NCBI GenBank assembly: GCA_026983685.1
Contig: JALSTO010000308.1
Span: 1 to 7,298, forward strand
Source of the DNA: Aquificaceae bacterium
GTDB taxonomy: Bacteria; Aquificota; Aquificia; Aquificales; Aquificaceae
DNA: 7,298 nt
Direction of reading: 5' to 3'
How positions within the stretch are numbered: the first letter of the stretch is position 1; every line of letters starts with the position of its first letter. A model generated the notes under the pieces. That model was not told the DNA's origin, ran no database searches, and worked only from the letters and a program-made list of their open reading frames with translations. Positions 1 to 5,377 of the stretch are shown one piece after another. A program made the translations under genes and the position numbers.

Positions 1-1
1 T

Positions 2-277
2 TGGAGAGAGGTCTCACTTCCGGAAGAGGTTGCAAAGAATGGTGAAGGTTACCTCAGGCTGAGGATAAGAAAAGAAGATACCATGAACGGGAAGCTCTTG
101 AAGATAAAGGAGATTCTGGACAGGTTTGCGGACCCCGAAGGTGTCCAGCTCATACTTGAGGTTCACGGAAAAGACTTCAGGGCGATACTAAAAGCTCCAC
201 CTGATTACAGGATCAACCCATCTACAGAACTTCTGAACCTGCTGACCGAAAGATTAAAGGTAGGGGTCTCAGTGTGA
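2..277 (+). CDS. dnaE: DNA polymerase III alpha subunit, C-terminal end (partial)
   Basis: This is the 3' end of a gene that enters from the left; the frame is open from base 2 and gives 91 residues before TGA. The peptide has the look of the C-terminal domain that follows the OB fold in bacterial replicative polymerase alpha subunits: a run LLKIKEILDRF, then DPEGVQLILEV, a short strand pair GKDFRAILK, then DYRINPSTELLNLL. In the family this end region takes part in contacts with the clamp-loader tau subunit and carries no catalytic residues. An ATG at 83 lies inside the open frame, and the residues before it (W-R-E-V-S-L-P) continue the same domain, so it is internal and not a start. The assignment rests on this tail pattern alone, so another OB-fold protein is possible. 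Confidence 0.68.
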   Translation, partial: WREVSLPEEVAKNGEGYLRLRIRKEDTMNGKLLKIKEILDRFADPEGVQLILEVHGKDFRAILKAPPDYRINPSTELLNLLTERLKVGVSV

Positions 278-307
278 AATTTACCCCTTAAAAGGATTTG
301 AAAATCG

Positions 308-313
308 TATAAT
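308..313 (+). promoter_or_regulatory. Candidate -10 box (TATAAT) of the envelope operon
   Basis: A perfect TATAAT lies in the 59-base gap between the dnaE-like stop and the first lipoprotein start, in A/T-rich sequence. I find no good -35 hexamer at 16-18 bases upstream. Initiation near base 320 would give a leader of about 17 bases that just includes the AGGAGG. This is the only intergenic position from which the four following plus-strand genes could be separately transcribed. Confidence 0.42.
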
Positions 314-322
314 TTAGGTTAA

Positions 323-328
323 AGGAGG
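323..328 (+). promoter_or_regulatory. Ribosome binding site of the LPP20 lipoprotein
   Basis: AGGAGG lies 8 bases before the ATG at 337. It fixes that ATG as the start and places the lipoprotein signal peptide at the N-terminus. Confidence 0.8.
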
Positions 329-336
329 GTGGAAAG

Positions 337-924
337 ATGAGAAAGGCTTTGCTCTTTTCCTTGGCAGGGATCGCAAGCCTTGGTATGGTAACCTCCTGCG
401 GAGGGAAGAAGGAGGTTAAAACGGGTTTTGAAGGTGACCCCTGTCTCAAGGGAGCACCCGCCTGGGTTCTCAATCCTCAGGTTGAGGGCTCAAAGATAGC
501 AGCGGTAGGTTCCGCAAAGCTGGGTAAGGCTGGGCTACAGTTTGCGAGGACGGAAGCTCTATCCAATGCAAGGGACGAGCTCGCCCGTATGATTGAGATA
601 AGGGTAAAGAACATGGTAAAGAACTTCATGCAGGTCACGGGTGTGGGTGATGCGGAGACGGTTGACAGGGTATCCGTACAGGTCTCAAAGCAGGTTGCCT
701 ACCAGACCATAAGAGGTTCCAAACAGGTTGCCATGTGGAGGTCTCCCTGTGGAGAGCTCTTCGTCCTCGTGGGAATTGACCCTAAGATGGTGAAGGACTT
801 TATAAAGACCCAGGTTGAAACGAGCCTCCGAAACGAGCAGGCTCTCTGGCAGTTGTATCAGTCAAAGAAGGCTCACGAAGAGCTTGAGAGGGAGATAGAG
901 AAGGAGTTCAAAGGGGCGAGGTGA
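337..924 (+). CDS. LPP20 family outer-membrane lipoprotein
   Basis: A predicted 195-residue lipoprotein. Residues 1-20 form a signal peptide (MRK, hydrophobic stretch, then MVTSC) and Cys21 is the expected lipidation site; Gly-Gly follows, so there is no inner-membrane retention Asp. The LPP20 domain spans about residues 40-157: it opens with PAWVLNP, then a strand ending AAVGSA, then an Ala-rich helix (EALSNARDELARMIE), and closes with ELFVLVGID. LPP20 proteins are best known from Helicobacter; no enzymatic activity is established. Residues 160-192 are a charged helix that may be a coiled coil. Cys36 and Cys138 flank the domain and could pair in the periplasm. The downstream gene overlaps by 4 bases and encodes a shorter protein of the same fold, so the two are probably co-translated and may act together with the transglycosylase that follows. 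Confidence 0.85.
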   Translation: MRKALLFSLAGIASLGMVTSCGGKKEVKTGFEGDPCLKGAPAWVLNPQVEGSKIAAVGSAKLGKAGLQFARTEALSNARDELARMIEIRVKNMVKNFMQVTGVGDAETVDRVSVQVSKQVAYQTIRGSKQVAMWRSPCGELFVLVGIDPKMVKDFIKTQVETSLRNEQALWQLYQSKKAHEELEREIEKEFKGAR

Positions 925-1301
925 TAAGGTTCTTCCCCGCCCTTCTCTTATTTATTCTTCTGGGCTGTACGAGCAGGGAACCCTCTTGGGTGTATAACTA
1001 CAAGCCCAAGAAGGGGGAGGTTTGCGGTGTGGGCACTGCGGGTATTCATATAAGGGGCTTTGCCTATCAGAGAGCTACCGCCATAGCGAGGGCTATAGAC
1101 GAGATAGCCCGTCAGAAGGGTGTAACCGTCAGCACCCAGCTGGAACACTTCATGGAAAGTAGCTCTTCGGGAGCGTATTCTTCCCTCAGGGTTTACAGCG
1201 TTCAGACAACGGAGGGGCAGACTATAAGAGCACGTATAGTGGAAACTTACTACGACAGGGAGAGACAGCTCTTCCATGTCCTAATGTGCGAGGAGAGATA
1301 G
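921..1301 (+). CDS. Small LPP20-like lipoprotein (second copy)
   Basis: A 126-residue lipoprotein starting at GTG, with a 4-base GTGA overlap with the gene before it and G-rich sequence (AAAGGGG) just ahead. The signal peptide is residues 1-15 (LLLFILLGC) with lipid Cys16. What follows lines up by eye with its neighbour: EPSWVYN matches APAWVLN, GVGTA matches AVGSA, the helix with RATAIARAIDEIAR matches the Ala-rich helix, EHFM matches KNFM, VQTTEG matches YQTIRG, and LFHVLMCEE matches LFVLVGIDP. It is therefore a diverged tandem paralogue lacking the C-terminal charged helix. Cys35 and Cys123 fall on the first and last strands of the domain and may form a disulfide. No function is known; the outer membrane is the likely location. 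The choice of GTG is supported by the overlap and by the signal peptide beginning right there. Confidence 0.78.
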   Translation: MIRFFPALLLFILLGCTSREPSWVYNYKPKKGEVCGVGTAGIHIRGFAYQRATAIARAIDEIARQKGVTVSTQLEHFMESSSSGAYSSLRVYSVQTTEGQTIRARIVETYYDRERQLFHVLMCEER

Positions 1302-2471
1302 ATGCTGTTTCTGATAGCTGTTCTTCTCTTTAGCTTCTCCTTTGCTCAGGACAGCTTTAGGGATTTTCTCAAGGAAGAGTTCAAGGGCTACAGAGAGGAA
1401 AAGAGGGGCTTTGAGGAGTATCTCAGGGAGGTAAACAGGGAGTTTGAGGAATACAAGAGGATAGTGAACGAGGAGTTCAGGGAGTACAAGAAGGAGATAC
1501 TAAAGTATTGGGATAGAGCGGAACTATCGGACAGGAAGAAGCTGGTTCAGTACTCTGAAGACCTTAGGGTCAAAAGGGTCTTTGACTTTGAAAAGGGAGA
1601 GCTTAGGATTGAGGTAAGGGGAAGGTACTCCGATCCCGAGAGGTTTTTTAAACGGGAGCTGAAGAGCTTCATATCCCAGGATACAAAAGAGGCTTTTGAA
1701 TCCGACAGGCTCCTCAGAGGGATTGAGACCAGGGTCGGGAGACTAAAACACGTAAGAAAGGCTCAAGTGAGAAGAGAGCCTCTCCTCCAGCCGATACTCC
1801 TGGGAAGGAGGAGCGTAAGTCCGGGAGAGCTTAACAGGGCTGTTGATAGGCTTATAAAGAGGGGAAGGATAACAACGAAGAGAACGAAGAAAGGTATTGT
1901 TCAGGAGCTCCGGATAAAGCTACCCCCCAAGAGGGTTCTGGCTAAAGCCCGTCAGTACAAGCCCGTGGTTAAGAGGGAGTCCAGCAGGTGGGAGCTCTCT
2001 CCTCCCTTGGTATTTGCGATAATACACACCGAGAGCTACTTCAACCCCTTGGCGGTGTCACCAGTCCCTGCCTATGGACTCATGCAGATAGTCCCTCAGA
2101 CCGCAGGCAAAGATGCCACCACGCTCCTCTTCGGAAGACCCCAGATACTGAGCCCTTCCTTCCTGTTCAATGCTGAGAACAACATCAAGGTGGGAACCGC
2201 ATACCTCTATCTGCTCTACTACAAGTACTTCAGAGATGTGAGGGACCCAGAAAGCAGGCTATACTGCACAATAGCGGCATACAACACTGGTCCTGGCAAC
2301 GTAGCGAGGGCTTTTACCGGAACGAGAAACCTGAAGAGAGCTGTAAATATAATAAACTCCCTCACCCCGAGGGAGGTGTACAGTACTCTTCTGAGGAACC
2401 TTCCCTACGAGGAGACGAAGGACTATCTGCGTAAAGTTTCCTTAAGGATAGCGGTATATAAAAATCTGTAA
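1302..2471 (+). CDS. mltC: MltC-type lytic murein transglycosylase
   Basis: A 389-residue periplasmic enzyme that would cleave the MurNAc-GlcNAc bond of peptidoglycan to give 1,6-anhydro ends. Residues 1-15 are a signal peptide (cut after SFSFA). There is no lipobox Cys, unlike E. coli MltC, so it should be soluble in the periplasm. Residues 19-70 are a charged helix with an 11-residue repeat. Residues about 75-215 match the MltC N-terminal domain (DUF3393), and 225-389 the SLT domain. Catalytic Glu244 lies in HTESYFNPLAVS, followed by YGLMQIVPQTAGKD (258-271), FLFNAENNIKVGTAYL and IAAYNTGPGNV (324-334). These align closely with E. coli MltC. The ATG follows the previous TAG directly, with AGGAG 6 bases ahead. 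Position between two lipoproteins and a barrel protein suggests a role in envelope remodelling. Confidence 0.9.
   Translation: MLFLIAVLLFSFSFAQDSFRDFLKEEFKGYREEKRGFEEYLREVNREFEEYKRIVNEEFREYKKEILKYWDRAELSDRKKLVQYSEDLRVKRVFDFEKGELRIEVRGRYSDPERFFKRELKSFISQDTKEAFESDRLLRGIETRVGRLKHVRKAQVRREPLLQPILLGRRSVSPGELNRAVDRLIKRGRITTKRTKKGIVQELRIKLPPKRVLAKARQYKPVVKRESSRWELSPPLVFAIIHTESYFNPLAVSPVPAYGLMQIVPQTAGKDATTLLFGRPQILSPSFLFNAENNIKVGTAYLYLLYYKYFRDVRDPESRLYCTIAAYNTGPGNVARAFTGTRNLKRAVNIINSLTPREVYSTLLRNLPYEETKDYLRKVSLRIAVYKNL
1356..1511 (+). repeat. Eleven-residue (hendecad) repeat in the transglycosylase N-terminus
   Basis: The coding sequence for residues 19-70 repeats a pattern of an aromatic residue followed by acidic and basic residues. 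Units begin at Phe19, Tyr30, Phe37, Phe48 and Phe59 and end at Trp70, giving steps of 11, 7, 11, 11 and 11 residues. The three clearest units are FEEYLREVNRE, FEEYKRIVNEE and FREYKKEILKY. A period of 11 with a 7-residue step is what a right-handed or mixed coiled coil gives, so this arm may dimerise or act as a spacer. Confidence 0.7.
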
Positions 2472-2477
2472 AGGAGG
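2472..2477 (+). promoter_or_regulatory. Very strong ribosome binding site of the outer-membrane barrel protein
   Basis: AGGAGG is embedded in AAAGGAGGTGAT (2470-2481), a near-complete match to the complement of the 16S rRNA 3' end, 7 bases before ATG 2485. It overlaps the stop codon of the transglycosylase. It is the best site in the window and suggests higher translation of the barrel protein than of the genes upstream. Confidence 0.85.
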
Positions 2478-2484
2478 TGATGAG

Positions 2485-3270
2485 ATGAGAAAGTTGCTTG
2501 CAGTTGGCACCCTCGCACTGGGAGGTACATCCTTCGCTGTACCCCTAATAAACGCGGAGTTCTCAGTGGGTGCTATGAGTCACGATCCTTCAGGGTACAT
2601 CCAGTACCCTGCAGATACTGGAGATAGAATTGACCTAAAGGACACCTTAGGTCTTGATAAGAAGACCAAGCCCTTCGCGAGGGCTAAGATAGAGCTTCCA
2701 ATAGTTCCCAACATCTACCTTCAGTACATACCAATGAAGTTTACGGGGAAGGGAAGATACTCTCAGACGATCACGTTCGGTAATGTAACCTATCAGGCAA
2801 ACGTTGACCTTGATAGTTCGGTAAAAGCTGACCACTACGATATAGGTCTTTACTACAACATACCCTTCATTGGAGCCGCCACTGCGGGGCTTCTTGACCC
2901 TGAGATAGGTATAAATGTTAGGATTCTGGACTTAGAGGGAAAGATAACTGGTCGTGAACAGGGAACGGGAATAACCAAAACCGAGTCAAAATCAATAACC
3001 GTTCCTGTGCCGATGCTCTACGCCTCACTCGGAGTAAACGCCCCCTACGTATCCCTCATAGGAGAGCTCAGAGGTATAACCTACTCGGGCAACAGATACT
3101 ACGACATCACGGGAGAGGTCAGGATAAAGCCGATCTCAATACCCGCTATGGCTTCCTTTTTCGTAGGAGCTGGGTACAGGTACGAACGGCTCAAGCTTGA
3201 CAATGTCAGCGATGTGAACGCGGATATAAAGGTAAAGAGCATATTTGCGAACGTAGGCGTATCCTTTTAG
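2485..3270 (+). CDS. Outer-membrane beta-barrel protein, TIGR04219-like
   Basis: A 261-residue exported protein with a signal peptide (residues 1-18, cut after TSFA). The mature part alternates hydrophobic and polar residues throughout, as in transmembrane beta strands, and ends in a strand FANVGVSF with the C-terminal Phe that the BAM assembly machinery recognises. Motifs I associate with the TIGR04219 outer-membrane family are present: PLINAEFSVG near the mature start, DPSGYIQYP (34-42), DRIDLKDTLGLD (47-58), ARAKIELP then PNIYLQYIPM (75-84), HYDIGLYY (117-124), VPMLYASLGV (175-184) and GAGYRYERLKLD (228-239). Function is not established for this family; a porin-like or structural role is possible. 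It starts 13 bases after the transglycosylase stop, so it should be in the same operon. Its stop overlaps the stop of the convergent hisH. Confidence 0.8.
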   Translation: MRKLLAVGTLALGGTSFAVPLINAEFSVGAMSHDPSGYIQYPADTGDRIDLKDTLGLDKKTKPFARAKIELPIVPNIYLQYIPMKFTGKGRYSQTITFGNVTYQANVDLDSSVKADHYDIGLYYNIPFIGAATAGLLDPEIGINVRILDLEGKITGREQGTGITKTESKSITVPVPMLYASLGVNAPYVSLIGELRGITYSGNRYYDITGEVRIKPISIPAMASFFVGAGYRYERLKLDNVSDVNADIKVKSIFANVGVSF

Positions 3271-3887
3271 AGGACTTCTTCACAGAAGCGTCTGAAGTTC
3301 TCAAGGAGCTTGAGCCCTTTCTTCTGGCTCTTCTCTGGGTGGAACTGAACCGCCCAGAGGTTCTCCTTTTGAACCGCAGAGACGAAGAAGACATCGTAGT
3401 CCGTAGTTGATGCCACCACATCATCTTTCCTCGGAACTACGTGGTAGGAATGGACGAAGTAGAAGAAGTCCCCTTCCTCTATTCCCGAAAAGAGCCCTTC
3501 CTTCTTCTTTATCCACACCTGATTCCATCCTATGTGGGGTACCTTGACCTTCGGTGGGAGGAGGACTACCTCGCCCTCAATGACGCCGAGCCCTTCGGTC
3601 TCACCATGCTCGTAGCTCCTCTCAAAAAGAAGCTGAAGCCCGAGGCATATACCAAGAAAGGGCTTCCCCCTCTCAATGTGGGAAAGCAGAGGGGTGATCA
3701 GCTTCATATCCTTCAAATGCTCCATAGCCCTCCTGAAGGCTCCCTGACCGGGAAAGACGAGGGCGTCCGCCCTGGAAACTTTGTCCCTATCTCCGGTAAC
3801 CTCAACCTCGGGAAAGCCAACGTACTCAAGAGCCTTGGCAACGCTCCTGAGATTCCCCATACCGTAGTCAACCACGACGAGCTTCAT
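3267..3887 (-). CDS. hisH: Imidazole glycerol phosphate synthase, glutamine amidotransferase subunit HisH
   Basis: A 206-residue class I glutamine amidotransferase that releases ammonia from glutamine for HisF in the fifth step of histidine synthesis, in the cytoplasm. The start matches the family (VVVDYGMGNLRSVAKAL, residues 4-20). The oxyanion region is FPGQGAF (45-51), the nucleophile elbow GICLGLQLL carries Cys81, and the His183/Glu185 pair lies in QFHPEKSQ; VPHIGWNQ (116-123) and YFVHSYH (143-149) are HisF-contact and active-site segments of the family. Length is normal. The ATG overlaps the ccdA stop (ATGA) with GGGGTAGG just ahead, so it is translated in the same transcript. hisF is not adjacent, in keeping with the scattered biosynthetic genes of Aquificales. 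The gene is last in its operon and its stop overlaps that of the opposing barrel-protein gene. Confidence 0.95.
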   Translation of the reverse strand: MKLVVVDYGMGNLRSVAKALEYVGFPEVEVTGDRDKVSRADALVFPGQGAFRRAMEHLKDMKLITPLLSHIERGKPFLGICLGLQLLFERSYEHGETEGLGVIEGEVVLLPPKVKVPHIGWNQVWIKKKEGLFSGIEEGDFFYFVHSYHVVPRKDDVVASTTDYDVFFVSAVQKENLWAVQFHPEKSQKKGLKLLENFRRFCEEVL

Positions 3888-4726
3888 ATACCTACCCCAA
3901 GGGACGCAAACCAGCTGAGTTTGTCAAGAACGAGAAGAACTCCCAGGGATATGAGGAGAACACCGCCCACCAGCTCAACCACACCAAAGAACCTTCCGAA
4001 CTTCTTAACGAAGCTCAGGAACAGGGAAAAGAGGAGCCCTGCTATCAGGAAGGGAACACCGAGACCAAGGGAGAAGAGAAAGAGCATCACAGCCCCTTCC
4101 CTGACTGTCTCCTGCTGGGAGGCTAAGAAGAGTATAGAACCGAGGATGGGTCCTATGCAGGGGGTCCAGCCGAAGGCGAACACCACCCCTATCAGGAAGG
4201 CTCCTATGTAAGAAGCCTTGGCTCTTGCCTCCTTTTTGAGCTGTCTGTAAAGGTACTCATGAGCTCCGAAGAGGTAGAGCCCGAGGACAACAGCAAGGGC
4301 ACCTGTCAGGGAGAAGAAGGTCTCCTTACCGATAACACCGAAAAGGTATAGGGCTGTTAGAAAAGCCTCCACGCCTATCAGCTCCTTCAGGAAGTTCGGT
4401 CTCAGAAAGGCTCCGGCGAAGTGGAGTCCGAAGAATATAACCAGCCCTCCGCCTACCTTAGCTATCTCCGTCTGGTATGCCCTCAGAAACTGCCCTATAA
4501 AGGAGGCTCCCGCACCGAGGAGCGTAAACACGAGAGAAAAGCCTATCACAAAGAAGAGGGTTGCGAGAAAGACCTTAGTGCTGAATACCCTGTTCTCCCT
4601 CTGGACCTCTTCCACCCCGACTCCGGAGACGTAGGAGAGATAGGCGGGTATTATGGGCAGGACGCAGGGCGATAGGAAAGCCAAAATCCCTGCGATGAAA
4701 GCTCCTATGAAGGTTACCTCAAACAT
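3884..4726 (-). CDS. ccdA: CcdA/DsbD-like thiol-reductant membrane transporter, with extra internal segment
   Basis: An inner-membrane protein of the CcdA family, which passes electrons from cytoplasmic thioredoxin to periplasmic thiol proteins, for example in cytochrome c maturation. The redox pair is Cys21 in LSPCVLPIIPAYLSYVSGV and Cys190 in FGWTPCIGPILGSIL, both in the family's proline-flanked setting. Predicted membrane segments lie near 4-23, 52-74, 88-107, 174-198, 211-236 and 246-267, as in six-helix CcdA. It is 280 residues against about 220-240 usual: residues about 116-170 are additional and contain two more hydrophobic stretches (119-133 and 138-154) followed by a basic loop. No thioredoxin-like partner or c-type cytochrome gene is in the window. 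The start is weakly marked: no Shine-Dalgarno sequence, 18 bases after the phosphatase stop, and TATAAT 7 bases upstream. Its stop overlaps the hisH start. Confidence 0.88.
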   Translation of the reverse strand: MFEVTFIGAFIAGILAFLSPCVLPIIPAYLSYVSGVGVEEVQRENRVFSTKVFLATLFFVIGFSLVFTLLGAGASFIGQFLRAYQTEIAKVGGGLVIFFGLHFAGAFLRPNFLKELIGVEAFLTALYLFGVIGKETFFSLTGALAVVLGLYLFGAHEYLYRQLKKEARAKASYIGAFLIGVVFAFGWTPCIGPILGSILFLASQQETVREGAVMLFLFSLGLGVPFLIAGLLFSLFLSFVKKFGRFFGVVELVGGVLLISLGVLLVLDKLSWFASLGVGI

Positions 4727-4733
4727 GAGACTT

Positions 4734-4739
4734 ATTATA
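4734..4739 (-). promoter_or_regulatory. -10-like TATAAT 7 bases before ccdA
   Basis: On the minus strand the 18-base gap between the phosphatase stop and the ccdA ATG contains a perfect TATAAT, ending 7 bases before the start codon. No ribosome binding site is near. The hexamer at the -35 position (ATAGTA with a 17-base spacer) is poor. If active it would give a transcript beginning almost at the ATG; it could also be chance A/T richness. Confidence 0.3.
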
Positions 4740-4744
4740 AGCCC

Positions 4745-5377
4745 TCAATCGGGCATTACTATAGCAAAGGACAGGTCCTCGGAAGGGTCTTTGTCAACAT
4801 AAACCTTAAGAAGTCTCTGGGCGCTGAGCTCAATATCCTCACCGAGCACGCTGAGGATCTCCTCCTCTCCAAGAACATTTACCGCACCGTCAGACATGAG
4901 CAGAAAGATGTCACCTTTCATGACGGTTCCCTGAGAAAGGAAGACATCAACCTTCCAGTCTATCCCGAGGGCGGATACGTACTTCTTGCCGTTCCTGTAG
5001 GTGATCTGGTCTTCGGTAAGAAGGAGGAGCTTCCCCTTTCGGAGAAGATAGATACGGGAGTCACCTACATGACCCAGAAGGTATTCCCCATCTATGAAGC
5101 TTACAAGGCTCAGGGTTGTTCCTGCTACCTCCCTGTCCCCGAGCTTCGCTATCTCCTCCATTATCTTTAGGTTCGCCTCTTTGAAGAAGAGGCTGAGCTC
5201 CTGAATAGTGGCAAAGGGTCTGTACTCATCTATCAGCTCAACAGCCTTCTCCGCGGCCATCCTGCCTCCGACCCCTATTCCCATCCCGTCTGCAACTGCG
5301 AAGGTGTCTTCGGAACAGTAAAGCCTGTCCGCAAACCTCTCCCTGTCCCTGCACCACTCACCCGTTACATACTTCAC
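4745..5377 (-). CDS. Compact PP2C-type protein Ser/Thr phosphatase
   Basis: A 210-residue cytoplasmic metal-dependent phosphatase, expected to remove phosphate from Ser/Thr residues, probably including those modified by the kinase encoded just upstream. PP2C motifs appear in order: RDRERFAD (10-17), FAVADGMGIGVGG (26-38, metal ligand Asp30), AGTTLS (85-90), LGHVGDSRIYLLR (101-113), LTEDQ (120-124), ALGID, FLLMSDG (158-164, Asp163) and EDLSFAIV (200-207, Asp201). Metal-binding aspartates are retained, so it should be active; the usual Asn of the final DN pair is Leu. It is shorter than typical bacterial PP2C (about 240 residues) because little sequence separates LTEDQ from the ALG motif. The GTG start overlaps the kinase stop (GTGA) with GGAGGGG 5 bases ahead (5383-5389), so the pair is translationally linked. 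Confidence 0.93.
   Translation of the reverse strand: MKYVTGEWCRDRERFADRLYCSEDTFAVADGMGIGVGGRMAAEKAVELIDEYRPFATIQELSLFFKEANLKIMEEIAKLGDREVAGTTLSLVSFIDGEYLLGHVGDSRIYLLRKGKLLLLTEDQITYRNGKKYVSALGIDWKVDVFLSQGTVMKGDIFLLMSDGAVNVLGEEEILSVLGEDIELSAQRLLKVYVDKDPSEDLSFAIVMPD

Noticed and set aside
298..303. TTGAAA as a -35 hexamer for the TATAAT at 308
   Set aside because: The spacing is only 4 bases, far from the 16-18 needed.
948..1277. 109-codon open frame on the minus strand
   Set aside because: Antisense to the small LPP20-like lipoprotein, which has a signal peptide, lipobox and paralogue. The minus-strand peptide has no recognisable features.
3275..3288. Hairpin CTTCT-TCAC-AGAAG just past the convergent stops
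   Set aside because: The stem is only 5 pairs with low G+C, there is no U-tract on either strand, and it lies within hisH coding sequence, so it is not a convincing terminator.
3441..4211. 256-codon open frame on the plus strand
   Set aside because: It lies antisense across hisH and ccdA, both of which have complete family motifs. Its peptide is Pro/Lys/Arg-rich with no domain, and no ribosome binding site precedes it.
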